Shown here one piece after another: positions 22,060 to 33,724 of a DNA stretch of 64,000 bases; position 1 is the first letter of the stretch; each line of letters opens with the position of its first letter. The notes under the pieces were generated by a model. It saw nothing but the letters and a program-made list of their open reading frames with translations, did no database searches and was not told the origin of the DNA. The stretch covers positions 2,675,501 to 2,739,500 of the forward strand of contig JAFREQ010000027.1 in assembly GCA_025331565.1 (NCBI GenBank), in the 5' to 3' direction. The translations under genes and the position numbers were made by a program. The stretch comes from Holacanthus passer (Eukaryota > Chordata > Actinopteri > Pomacanthidae).

Positions 22060-23679
22060 CCAAGCAGTTGTACGAGGACAAAATAAACAAGACAGACGTT
22101 CAGTCAACATCCCTGACCTCCCTGGTTTTTCATCACTAACGTCCTTTAATCCCTGCAGGCGATGAAGACGAGCTCCGACTGTACTCGCTTACTGTAGCAT
22201 GAGTCGCGAAGATGATTTTGTCTCAGGAGCTGCTTTTGGCTGCGGTCCACCCGGCCATTATCTAACGCATTTGACATTAAAAACCAGCTGAAAACAACAC
22301 AATGAGAATCGCTCAGGTGAAGCAGCATGAAGCGGAAGAGGAGACAGAGAAAAACAAAAGAGAAACAAAGGGGAAAACACGAGGGGAGAGATGGATGTGG
22401 AGCCTGAGGAAAAACAAAGAATAACTAAAAACAGAGGCTCTGATGCATTACTGCTGGCAAATTAGCTAAACATAGAAACTACTACTGAGCTGTCTCACAC
22501 ACACGCTATTCCTTGTGCATCAGCAGAGCGTTTGCTCCTCTGTAGTCCCCTTGACTGCGAGTGGAGAGGACAGCAGAGAGAGGAGCTGGGTGTTTATTGT
22601 TATCCTCACAGACTGGAGTCTGTAAAGGCTAAAAACACAGTGACCAGTGAGCCCAGGAGCAGTGTGAGTGAGTCAGACTCAGCTGGTCTCCATCAGTGGG
22701 AGGTCTGCAGTGTGGGATATCTGATTTGTTGTGAAAAAAAAAAAAAAAAAAAAGGGAAAAAAAAAAAAAAATCAGGTTGGCCGCAGGCGAGCTCCGGGCA
22801 CAGCGAGCCGGTCATGGCAGCCTCGGCCTGACTCCTCTGAATGTCATATCTCCTGACTGCTCAGAAACATATATGTTGTGTGTGTAATTTGTGTGAAGGA
22901 AAGAAAAAATATAAGCTGGCAAATTTTATCAAAACAGATCAAATGGATTTTCAGAATCATGGCGTCAAAAATAAAACAGGGTTAAACTGGATTAACCTTT
23001 GACCTTTGTAACCTTCCTCATACTGTCCTCTATGTTTGCTTGGACCAAACCAAATTCCTTTTTCACCTCTGACGACTCCATCCTCATCATCCCTTCCTCC
23101 ATCGCACACACACTTTGCACACTGAGTTACTGTAACTTCGGCACATTAAGTAACAAGCGTGCTTATTTCCATGATGTGATGCACTCGCTTCCTGCCGGGG
23201 CGTGACATTACGTAACATAAGACTTTTGGCTTCCTTTTGCTGTGCTGGTGTGAAAGGGCGGGGAAAGCCGTTTAAATCGCGCCGAGGCAGCGTTTCAGGT
23301 GGCAGATAGACGCAGGTAGTAAACTTTAATCTAATCTGTTCAGCATTTAAACGTTGGCAGAGACACAACGGTACCTTTTCCTTTTGGATGCTGCCAAGAC
23401 AGCCTTGAGAAATGTGTGTTTATTAGTCTGAGTTGTTAAAGATGCTTTTCACACGTGGTAATTTGTTTACGTGACGACAGTGTTGATCCAGTTCTGTGTG
23501 CTGAAGTGAAGCGAAGAGGAAATGATGTCCACCTCGTCCAAACTGGCAGGTTGTAGTGTAAAGCGCTGGGATATGTGAGGACTGATTCATTATCATTAGA
23601 GGGGCAGGGTAGCTGAAGAGTAGTGCAGGATGAGGTCAGCAACAAAGACTGAGCTTTCAAAAAGGATCAAGTGACCATT
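22057..23679. other. Gene-free stretch
   Basis: Contains a purine-rich part (22330-22440) and an A-rich tract at 22734-22771. Frames at 22532-22831 and 23087-23368 are not recognisable; the former runs into the A tract. Confidence 0.5.
22734..22771 (+). repeat. Poly-A tract (A20-GGG-A15)
   Basis: Two A runs separated by GGG. No retrotransposed sequence or target duplication is evident beside it. Confidence 0.9.
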
Positions 23680-24140
23680 TCATTGTGTTTTAAAGCTGCG
23701 TGAATAGATATTTTTATGGATGAAATTACTATGTGTATGTCAACGAGGTCGCTCGTAGTAATGAACCCACAGATTATTATCATCTGACTTTGCAGTTCCC
23801 TTCAGCTCTACAAAGCTTTTTAGTGTCTTTCAGGTCACTGTTTTGATTTTACAACCCTCAACTTTACCGTTGTGGTTCAACCTTCCAGCTTCTCATGTGG
23901 AGCTGCAGAAGCCAGAGGACCGAGCATCAAACAGCAGACAAAGTTAATGACTAGCTGGTGAATGTAATGAAGCATTCAACTGCTGAAGAGACAGATCTAT
24001 CCCTCAGGAGCCGGTGGAGACCAAACCAGAGCTAAAAGCACAGTGAATATTTGCATGTAGCCAGAAACACAAATTCTCCAAATAAATGTTTCTCATTGTC
24101 TGCTGGATGTGTAAATAAACCACATTTACTTCAACAACTC
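23680..24140 (+). repeat. Dispersed repeat family B, copy 4 (longest)
   Basis: Blocks in order: GAGGTCGCTCGTAGTAATGA, ACCCACAGATTATTATCATC, TCAGCTCTACAAAGC, CTTCTCATGTGGAGCTGCAG, GACAAAGTTAATGACTAGCT, CCGGTGGAGACCAAACCAGA, GTGAATATTTGCATGTAG and GTCTGCTGGATGTGTAAATA. This is the most complete copy in the window and best defines the family. Confidence 0.75.
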
Positions 24141-24309
24141 TTAATTTGAAAATCCGTCAATGTTGAGTTTACAGCTTGTTGTTATTCCCTCGATCAACTA
24201 CCAACAAGTACACTTGATCCGATTCATGCGCATGCAAAAGCGCAACATGAATGTCCGGCTCCATCACCTTTTCATCCACCGACAGATCTGACTTGACTTC
24301 ATCAAACAG

Positions 24310-24750
24310 AACCCCCCCCCTGCTGTCAGGACTGTGAGTGTTTGGTCTCCGGAGTGCGTGACGGCCTACAGGACCGCTAATGAATGCACAGACTCAAACC
24401 TGCTCTGTGGGACATCAAAGCACTCTCCCACGGCATTACGGATTACTCCAGCGTCTGTGCGGACACTTAAGATTCCAACAAAAAAAACTGTTTTCCAAAG
24501 GACAACCTCCGGATGACAAAGACATCAAATCCCTTATAAATAGGAAGAGGAGAGCTCTCAGGGCTTTGGGACAGGGAGGAAGCTAAGTCTGTCCAGAGGG
24601 AGTTTAAGAGGAAAATGGAGGATGGGAAGAACACCTACCAGGAGAGAGAGAGAGAGAGCAATCTGCAGCAAAAAGTGTTGTGAAGGAGGCGTGGAGTGCG
24701 ATGAGAACAATCGAGCAGGCAGCCGCGCCAAAGCCAGAGAGGAACAAGTG
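24310..24750 (+). pseudogene. LINE (non-LTR retrotransposon) ORF2 fragment, frameshifted
   Basis: Peptide blocks in different frames line up with the linker between the endonuclease and reverse transcriptase of a teleost LINE polyprotein: ALWDIKALSHGITDYSSVCA, then DIKSLINRKRRALRAL (in the frame 24380-24586), then EEAKSVQREFKRKMEDGKN one frame over, then VVKEAWSAMRTIEQ after another shift beside a GA array. Stops and at least two frameshifts show that it is dead. Neither the endonuclease catalytic residues nor the reverse transcriptase YADD region is present. The clade is probably CR1/L2/Rex-like, from memory. Confidence 0.7.
24642..24658 (+). repeat. (GA)8 repeat
   Basis: GA array inside the LINE fragment, next to one of its frameshifts. 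Confidence 0.92.
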
Positions 24751-25999
24751 GACTGCTTACAGAGGAAACAGCCAAGCTTGTAAAAATTTCATGCAGACTA
24801 TAGGAGCTGGCACTTGGACTCGGTGACCCCTCCATTCCCACTCCACAAACACAAGGATGTGAACTGATAGCAGCACTGTGGTGATACATAAATTCACCCC
24901 TTCTGGAGTTGGAAATCATGTCAGAATGATTTTCAGGGTTACTGTGATTTGTGTGGTTTTTATCACTGAAAGAAAGATGGTTTTTTTTTTTGTTTTTTTT
25001 GGAGATGCATCAGAAATTCCAGTCTGGCCTCGGAGCCTGTGAGTGGGCGGGTTTGGTGACTGACAGCTGAGCGGGCAGGGACACGGACGCACGATGTAAA
25101 TGAACTGTAGCTTACAAGTCAAAGACAGGCGGCGTTTTGTTAGCTGTGGCATAGGAGTTATTTTAGGCATCCAAGATTTTGTAAGTGAAAGTTTTGACTG
25201 TCAGCGACTGCGGCTTTAAACTGTCCTGGGTGCATTATCGGAATAAAAGAGGAGGAACTGTGCTGGAAAATAATGTTTTTTTTTTTAATTAAAAAGTTGC
25301 TTGTAGACTTCCAGCTTGTGTTTATGCAGAAATGATTTGGCTGGATACATGCAATGAATTTCAAACTGATATAAGCACAGACACAATCATGAACCCAGAA
25401 AATGTCAAATAGTCATTCTTTCATTGGCCACTGATTATTTTTTAATGTAATTTACAATGAAGATTTGTAATAGAAAAAAAAATGTCATTTCATTTCAGCT
25501 GGACTTTAATATAAAGTACAGTTAAGAGTTGTGGCAGTTGAGATCATAATTGAACTTGGTTATGAGGCAAAACGTCATTGTTCTTCATCAGTCATTAGTC
25601 CCAGCATGCTCTGCTGGGTCCCTCCCTCTCTGGCAGGGTGTCAAACCCGCTTCCCTGCGTCGCCTGACGATGTTTTGCCAGGCGTGGAGCTAATCTCTCC
25701 TCCAAACAAATGAAAATGGATTCAGAAGCGACTGCAGATACAAAATGCCACGAATCAGAGCCCACATTTCTCTCGTCTATCTGCATGCACAGTCACGGGA
25801 AAAAGAAGAAAAAAAAAGAAAAGAAAAAACATTTCCCATTTCCTGCTAATAGCGGCGCTGCCAGACACACACGTGGTCGGGTCGGCGATCGGCTGTTGCA
25901 TGCTGGGCAAAGTTATGAGGCATTACGGCTGCACACGTCCGCGGAGAAACACACAAACACGTCTGCGCGCGCACACGCCTGAAAACACACTGCCTGAAA
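24751..25999. other. Gene-free stretch
   Basis: T- and A-rich runs near 24980 and 25280. The part 25831-25990 is CpG-rich with GCGCGCGCAC-type sequence (about 16 CpGs by hand count). The frame at 25710-25982 crosses an A/G-rich run and is not recognisable. Confidence 0.5.
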
Positions 26000-26004
26000 G
26001 CTGA

Positions 26005-26090
26005 ATGCTGATTTGCTAATGAGCTGTCATGGTGACAGATACTGCCATTTAATTGGCTGGTAAAGGAGGCAATTAGAATTCAGCGCGTAG
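26005..26090. promoter_or_regulatory. Candidate homeodomain-type regulatory block
   Basis: A perfect inverted repeat CTGTCA-TGG-TGACAG (26024-26038) pairs two TALE-homeodomain (MEIS/PREP/TGIF-type) cores. It is flanked by TTGCTAATGAGC, TTTAATTGGC and GGCAATTAGAATTC. This density of homeodomain-type cores in about 80 bp is unusual for the window. Binding is inference. Confidence 0.3.
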
Positions 26091-28514
26091 ATGCACATCA
26101 GAGAGGGAGAGAGTCGGGCTGAGGGTTTCTGTACATTATGTGTGAGAGTGTGTGTGTTCAAAGTGAAACGCACATCGGGAGACCACGGCCATGTCACTCA
26201 CTCCTTTAAATTATTAATTCTGATGATCCTATTTAACTGCTCTGTGATCTGCTGCTCAGTGTGTGTTTAAGAGTGTGCAAGAGCGAGTGTGTTAGTTTTC
26301 CTACAGTGTGTTTCTCCCCTCATTTTCCCTTCTGCTTCTTTAGTCTTTTCAAAGACCCCCTCCGACGAAAATCAAGTTTGAACTTTGTTAGAGTGTCCAT
26401 ATGGTGTTTTTTTTTTATGTGCCTGAACATCTATCACGAGCAAAATAAGGAGTCAACGTCAGGGCTGAGCATTTCAGCTGCGGAGCTGCAGTGAAGCAGT
26501 GACAGGCTCAGAAACATGGAGTCAGACAGACAGCGTTTTCCTGCCGGGTGCTGACGGTGACGTATCAGTACTTTGCAAGGTAAGTTTCGCTATTTGGCAG
26601 AGACATGTTCTGTTTTGCAAAGTTGCAACACAGAGAAATGGCCTTCATGTGTTAGCAGAGGATCTGAATATACGAGATATCAGAGGGAACTTGCAGTAGC
26701 CATTTTCCAAAACACTGTTTTACCATAAAACACTGTTCCGCCCATTTCCCCTGAGGACACGGCGAGTACAAGCCAACATGTTGGTTTATTGTACTTGTGT
26801 TTTATGTATTTAAAGTCAGGTTACATGATGATTCGAGTCAAATGCTGACAAAGAAAGTTTTAACGGAGAAAACTTTTAAATATGTCATTTCAATGAACAG
26901 AAGTGAGTTTTGGGGATTTCATCAATATCAGGAGAGAAACTTTAAAACAACTTCCATCACTTTACTCCTCATCCTCGATCACTATGTAAATCTCTCTCTC
27001 TCTTTCTCTTTTTCCTTCCAACTCCACCATCTGTTGGCTCAGTATGCAGCATCTGTCCAACCCCTTTCCCATCATTCCCTCCTTCTTATACTCATGTTCT
27101 CCCTGTCTTTTGTCCAACACGTCTCTCTTCCTGTTTGCTGGTCTGTCATTTCATTAATCCTCTTTCCAAATTTCAAATTTGCTTTATCGACGTCGCCTTA
27201 AGTACAGTGTTGCCAAAGCAGGTTAAACAAGTGTAATAATCCGGGACTGTACTCTGACAAACACAGTTTATGTCAGACAGATATTGCTGCTGTAGATCTT
27301 TGTTAATGGATTTCAAAAAAAAAAAAAAAAAAAAAAAATTACTTTCTTGGAAAAAGACCAATGAAATAAAAAGTTTAATAATGGGATTAAAGCGTTGTCC
27401 ATGACTCCACCTCTGGAAAAGTTTACTTACGTTATTAAAGGGAAACAACTCTTTGAAAAAAATCCTTTTATACAATAAATGGATGATGTAGATTTAAGTA
27501 ATATGATTAACGTGGCAGGCGAGGTATAAATGCAGATTTATACCTGCTCCTCTGAGGTTGAATTTCCTCCATTTATTGGATAAAAATAAAATATGAATGC
27601 GACAGCGTGGTAACCCTTTCTCGAAAGCAGAGAAACTTCTTTATTGTTTTAATTCACTTTTATGATCTTTTTATATTTTCTTATTATTGCTTCCAAAATT
27701 TCCTGGAAGGAAAAGCCTGGTTTTTATGTTGTTTTATAACTTACTTGCCTTTGTCACTATATGGATGTGGATATTTTTAGCCTTGCTGGAAAAATAATTC
27801 AGAAGAAAAGGCAGAATGTTTTCTTACTGCTATACTTCATATATTACACCACATACTGTACACCGTACTACACAACTACATTACTTTACAGAATATTGTA
27901 AAGGAAGGAAAACAAACAACTGTGAACAAATCATTAAGAAAAGAGGTGAGGACAAAAGAAGACAGGGGATGTGAAGGTTTCATGTGTTGCTCCCTCAGGC
28001 TGTGACGTTCACTGACATATTCTCACTAAGTAAATGCTGAATTGTGAGTTGGTTGAATTCTTGCTTTTGAGTTTTATTGTAGTAAAGAACTTGTGTTTTT
28101 ATACAGGAAACAGGAAGTGAGGCTCTGCTGCCTTTTTCTCACAGACCTGAATCTTTACAATCTCTGGGTTGCCAGGTTTGCTTTTGTCCACCGGTTCCCC
28201 AAAGCCAAGTTCTCATCATTTAGTCTGTGTTTTGTTGGTTTCTTCCCCAGTACTCAGCATTGTTTGTTAAGGGCTAAGTAGAATTTAACTTTTCGAGTAA
28301 ATGTTAAGTGATCTATTTGCTTTTTGTTTTCCTTGGCTATAATCTCTCTCTCTCTCTCCATTTGTCTCTTTCTTTCTCTTCGTCTCTCGTTCGTCTTCCA
28401 CAAAGCCGCTCTGAAAAACCTGAGTCTCAGGCCTCATGCATAATTTCTCTAGACATTTCTGTGTGTTTCCATGTGTGTTGGTGTTTTTTTTTTGTTTCTT
28501 TGTGGTTCTGTTTG

Positions 28515-28516
<2 letters not shown>
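26091..28516. other. Gene-free stretch
   Basis: AT-rich with T and A runs. The 134-codon frame at 26797-27201 becomes pyrimidine-rich in its second half and has no recognisable domain. A CT-rich patch lies near 28340-28395. Confidence 0.5.
27315..27338 (+). repeat. Poly-A tract (A24)
   Basis: Uninterrupted A run without evident retroposon sequence on its left. Confidence 0.92.

Positions 28517-28573
<57 letters not shown>
28517..28573 (+). repeat. (GT)28 microsatellite, longest in window
   Basis: Perfect 57-bp GT array. Arrays of this length are usually highly polymorphic. Confidence 0.98.
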
Positions 28574-28574
<1 letters not shown>

Positions 28575-28724
28575 ATGGTGTCTTGTATGAGCCAGAGAGG
28601 AGTACGCACGGATCAGTGACCTTCGCACTGTTACATTTTTAAAACAGGCCGTGAATAATAGATTAAGTTGGAATAAAACAGCGAAGGATGAAATATGAAT
28701 TAAAATAATCTGAATTACAGAGAC

Positions 28725-28802
28725 GGGGAGGGAGGGAGGGAGGGAGGGGATGAGAGGGATGTGGGTGAGTGTGTATGGAGGGATGGAGGGAGGATGGAGG
28801 GA
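28725..28802 (+). repeat. (GGGA)n / (GGAT)n purine microsatellite
   Basis: GGGA repeats at 28725-28749, then GGA/GGAT-rich sequence to about 28802. Confidence 0.88.
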
Positions 28803-28913
28803 GAAAAGGAGTCAGATCTCAAAGAGAATGGACGAGTAGATGTAGATGAACGACACTGCAGAGGATTGTTATTTATAAAGACTCTGCAGTTACACTATGT
28901 ACTGGACAACATC

Positions 28914-29050
28914 ATTAAAGGGACAGTTCACCCAAAACAACATACACACACATTGTGCCAACTGTTTTCATTATTGAGCCTTTCACATGTAACTTTGTGC
29001 AGCTTTAAGCTTCATCCGATGCCACTGAGCTGCAGTTTGTGCCTTTAAAT
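28914..29050 (+). repeat. Dispersed repeat starting TTAAAGGGACAGTTCACCC
   Basis: TTAAAGGGACAGTTCACCCA is a start that I recognise from a very common teleost repeat. The downstream part (TGAGCTGCAGTTTGTGCC and nearby) is diverged, so the end is uncertain. Confidence 0.55.
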
Positions 29051-29059
29051 GTCAGCGAA

Positions 29060-31740
29060 TCAAAAAACTATTGGCATGCAAAGATGGCACTCAAGGTGAG
29101 AGGCAGAATATGTTTTTGAAAGAAAAGTAGCTTTAACCAAATTAAATCAAAAGCTCACCTTGGAGCAAAGATGAAGATCACTTAACTGAACCCACAATGA
29201 ATGCTGTACTTATTCATAAAGCCCAAAATGAAATTGAAAACAAAATGTTTACCTCTGCTGATTGAAATCATCTGAAAATAAATCTGACCTCTTTCCTGTT
29301 TTAGTCTTGATTATTTCTGTTCTGAGAGAACTGAGACTCCTCGCATAATGAATTTTGTCCAGATTAACTGACGAACATAACAGCAAAGCGAAAAGCAATT
29401 TTTAGTCGTTACGCACCAAACACCCACTGCAAACACACTCCGACAGGCTTAACAGCTGAAAGTGCTATGAATAAAATTTTAAAAACTGGAAAAACAAATG
29501 CACAAATTCATGTTTTCGTGAAAGGTGCGACTTAAGTGGCTCTAAAGATGTCATATAAAAACTATAAATGTCGCAATTTAAAATGATGTAGTTTGTGACC
29601 AACATGCATGGAGTTGGTTTTCATTCTGTTATTTCTTTTAAAAGCAGAGGTATCTTATTTTGAAAGGGGCCTTTACTGATAATGAAATAAATAATGTTGA
29701 ATCCGAGTTTGATTTGAGTTTAGCTCCAGTCGAAAGGTATGTTTATTGAATTCATATGTTTATAAGGATTTTGGATTATTTTTCTATAGGTTTGCTGACT
29801 TTGTGTTGCTATTAGCCAATTAATTCATTTATTTTCTTGCTTTCTGTTACTTTTCTCTTCAGCTCTTTTAATCAAGACAACAGAAGCTACAAAAATTTTT
29901 CTTACTGTTGATTTTATAATTGATGAGTTTTGCACGGTGCAACCGGCAGCAACAAGTTTTTGATGATGGATCAATAGAAAAAGAAGATTTCAGAGGAGCA
30001 AACTTTGTTGCATGAGTGAAGAACTGAAGCCGATTTAACAGACTTCTATGATTCGATGTACACGTTCCAGCACGACCCCTCGGCCCATGAACTCTTTCTG
30101 TGTTTACTTCATTCATTGATTCACGCAAAATTAGGCTTTTACATTTTGTGACTGCAACTTTGATTTGACATTTCAGGAAATGTCCTTCTTCAGCCCTGCC
30201 GCAGAGAACTCCCGCCACTCCGTCCCACAGAAAATCTATCGCGACTTCCAACTTTGAAGTCCTCCAGATAGCGAATGATCAAAAACAAATGAGTTCTTGC
30301 TCATCAGCAAACCATCGACTGCTCCGCTGCAGATGCTCATTAAATTCAGAGTATTGCAAAAATGAGCTCTGAGAGAGACAACCTTATGGCTGCTCTTTGC
30401 CTCGCGCCGGTGCAGAGAAATGAGGAGGGAAGAAGACTCAGACATCATGAGACTGACAACAGATCATCCCGAGTCACAGCAAAAGCTCTGCTCACATAGT
30501 TACTGTCACGTTGAAATAAAATTTTGCTTCTTTTTCGCTCCTCACAAACAGCCTGCTGGTGACAGCGAGTTGTAAAGGGAGAAGCTGACAAGCGAGTCAC
30601 ATTCAGTCAATCAAACAGGCCATGAAGGGATCAATCAGCGAATCAATTTACGCCACAGAAGCTCAAATGAATGGAAACAAACAACAAACAATGCTACTTT
30701 TATGGGCCGATACCACAGCACTCTGGTCATCAAGTGATAAATGGAAGTCACTCAGCGTGGGGCGAGATGCTCTGCTCCTCTGTATCTCTGTGCTAACACT
30801 GATGACATATTTCATAAATCATGTCGTTTTTTATTGAGCAGTGAGAGAGGGAGAGAGAGCGCCATCGAAAACCTGGTCACCGAGGGAGCACAGACGGTGG
30901 AACGAAGGCAATCGAGGTGACATTGAGGATGAAATGCATTTCTCTTCCCATTGTCCTAAATGTGAAACGGCTAAAGAGACAAATTTGAAGAAATCCCAGA
31001 ATATGCGCCGTGAATTTCAAATGCTGTTCAATTCAGAATAAAACTCGCAGTGATGTTGGAGACAAACAGCTCACGTTGCAGCAAGATTCTTTTTGACATA
31101 AGGATCTGGAACATGTGCAAGATAATTATGACATAGTTTGCCAACAATCAGGCCTTTGAATTGAGCATCTAGTAAATATGGGATTAAAGTGAACTTATGT
31201 AAGGTTTCTAATTTCTATACAACTCACAAACTGTATTCACCTATTCAGAGTGAAGTACCTTGCTTTCAATATGTTCCATATAATACAATCATGAGCATTG
31301 TGCGAGGATGAAGTTCCTCCGCCACGAGAACATTATGTGAAAACAAGCTGATAAAAGAACAAGTCCTCATATCACCTAAATGGCAACATAGCTTGTTTGT
31401 CAGTAACGTCATCATCAGCCACATCTGCAAGACAAGGACTCATTAATCTAGTTGGTTAAAGTGACAAGAAACTAAAGATAAAATAACATCACGCCACACT
31501 GGCCATTTTAAAACAATGTGTTAAAGCCCTCTGTGTTTTATCAGTGACCACATCTTATTACACAAGTTCAAGTGCGCTGATGTGCCTTAAATGCGCCCGT
31601 TATATTCATGCCTCCGGTTTGCCCGCATAAATATGTGTGACCTCTCCATTTGACCCCTCTGCCGTCCATAAATACGTTGTGTTCTGCGTCTCCTGTGTAA
31701 AACCAGCGGGGATTTGAAATGTAACCGTGACCTGTGGTGA
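29060..31740. other. Gene-free stretch
   Basis: Repeat-poor, mostly AT-rich DNA with no microsatellite. The 127-codon minus-strand frame at 29868-30251 has no recognisable domain. Sequence complexity is high, so conserved non-coding elements could be here, but I cannot single one out. Confidence 0.5.
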
Positions 31741-31750
31741 GTGTTGGAAT

Positions 31751-32135
31751 TAAGTGGTGGAATTAATTATGTACATTTTCTCAAGTACTTAAGTACAATT
31801 TACTTTGCATTTTATGGTTTTTATACTTCCACTCCATTATTTAAAAAAAAAATGAGTATTGTACTTTAAAGCTATAGCTGTAGTGTAGTAGTAACTTTTC
31901 AGATCTAAACTTTACATTTAAAACAGATGTTCAATTTATAAAATCTGAAGCATAGTTATAGTTAAACACTTTGCATTATGATTACTTTTACTTTTGTTAC
32001 TTTAAATACATTTTACTGCTAATATTTGTGTAGTTGTGCATGAAGATTTTGAATGCAAGACTTTTACTTGTAATGGAGTATTTTTACATTTCACTTTTAC
32101 TTAAGTAAACGATCTCAATGCTTATCCCCCCACTG
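31751..32135 (+). mobile_element. CAGTGGTGG-type MITE (family C), near-complete copy
   Basis: The left end reads AGTGGTGGAATTAATTATGT, then TCTCAAGTACTTAAGTACAA; the right end reads TTTTACTTAAGTAAACGATC, then CCCCCCACTG. CAGTGGTGG-like termini form an inverted repeat around a non-coding interior, as in MITEs. The flanking 8-mers do not match, so no target duplication is visible. Confidence 0.7.
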
Positions 32136-33687
32136 CCTTTCTCCAAGAAGCTATAGGCAGAGCACACAGTAATGAATTAAGCAGAAATGGAAATAAGTCA
32201 TGTCTGGATTTAAATCAGTGTGCATACTGGATAATTAGGCAGATTAAGTTCATGCTTTGTAGTTCCACAAAATAAGTGAAAAGACAAAATCATACATGAA
32301 TATTAAACATGTATAATGTAAAATAATGTAAATCAAATAGGCAAAAAAAGCAAAAGCTGCTCAGAAAGTCGGCCAGTCTGAACTGGAGGAGAAAAAGTTC
32401 AACATCTTGCTGGGTTTTTTTTAAAATAAGAACTCAGTCTTACTTAATTATATATTAATAAATTCAACAAGCACAGTTTTTTTTGTTTTAGGGAGAAGAT
32501 GGTTTCAACCATAAAAGGCCAATTTGCACCTCAAGTAAAGACAGAGATTACTAATAAGGAACTAAAAAACCAAGAGCTGTGAATTAAATCCACACTCACA
32601 CTTTCAGCACCAAACTACAACGTCTGTGGAAGCTACGAGGACGGTGGGTGTAGACCAGGCTGGACGTCACCTGTACAGAGTCTACGTCCACACTAATATG
32701 ATCTCACTTTAAAACTCCCTTGAAAGCGATCTCTGTCCAGATTACTTTTTTAATACCGGATCATAAATAATCTCCATCAAGTCTGACATGTCTGGAAAAC
32801 GCACGTCACATGAGCAGCATGTTTGTAGTCTCTTCCTGTAACCCCACTTCCTGTTCCCCTCGGCCACCCTCCCTCGCTCTATGTCACGGGAACACACACA
32901 TAAACACACCTCTGATTTCACGTCTCATCACCCCTGTGACCTACATAGACCAGGAATTAATTCACACGGGCCAGAAAGAGACGGAGAGGAAGAAAGAGAA
33001 GCAGAGAGGTGACGGGCGGCAGGCCGAACGAGGAGGACAGGAGGCAGCCACTAAATGAGAGAAAGCAAGAAAGCCAAAGCAGAGAAGACGAGCGAGATGC
33101 AGTGGAGGGGGGGGGGACGCCGAGGGCGAGAGGAGAGGAGGAATCGGTTGGAACGTGGGGCGAAAAAGGCAAGAGGGAGGAGGAACGGAGCTGGATAATG
33201 TAGCCGGTAAGTGATAGACCGAGCAGCGGGAGAGGTAGAGCGAGGTCAGATGGAGAGATGGATAGAAGGAGAGGAGGGGTGGAAAAGCGAAATTTGGGTC
33301 GGCGAAGTGCAGCTGCATCGGGAGAGAGCCGAGATGAGGAGGGGAGAAAGGAGGGGAGAGAGACAGGAGGCAGGAAATCAGTTGAGCAGACAGAATGTAG
33401 AGTATGTGTAGAGAGGATAAATGGAGGGGGTGAAGATGAGAGAGAGGTAGAAAGAGAGGAGGAGTGGAGGGGGGGGCGAGTAACCGTCATCAGTATTCCA
33501 GCCTTGTGCTCAGTTTCCAGCCAAGACAAATGAGAGCCAACATCAGGGAGGAAGTGGATCAGCTGAAAACACACCAGCCTCTCCCTCTGTCACCCGCTCT
33601 CTATTTTTCTCCCTATCTCACCCGCTCCACCCTTTCTAAACATAAAGAACCTTATAGCTGCAGTAGCTCATACAGTTGGGCCCTTCC

Positions 33688-33690
<3 letters not shown>
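32136..33690. other. Gene-free stretch including a long purine-biased tract
   Basis: From about 32968 to 33480 the plus strand is overwhelmingly A and G (GAGG, GAGA, GGAG words), with G runs at 33107 and 33468. The 205-codon minus-strand frame (32957-33574), the longest in the window, is the serine/proline/leucine translation of this tract and not a credible protein. Confidence 0.65.

Positions 33691-33722
<32 letters not shown>
33691..33722 (+). repeat. (AC)16 microsatellite
   Basis: Perfect AC array. Confidence 0.97.

Positions 33723-33724
<2 letters not shown>

Noticed and set aside
22734..22771. Poly-A tract as the tail of a processed pseudogene
   Set aside because: No spliced-gene-like sequence to the left and no target duplication seen. 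The same holds for A24 at 27315, A25 at 38160 and T23 at 52750.
26797..27201. 134-codon plus-strand frame
   Set aside because: The second half is pyrimidine-rich, giving a hydrophobic, Ser/Leu-rich product; no recognisable domain.
32957..33574. 205-codon minus-strand open frame, the longest in the window
   Set aside because: It is the pyrimidine strand of a purine-biased tract. The product is almost only Ser, Pro, Leu and Phe, other frames of the same tract are also open, and no domain is visible.
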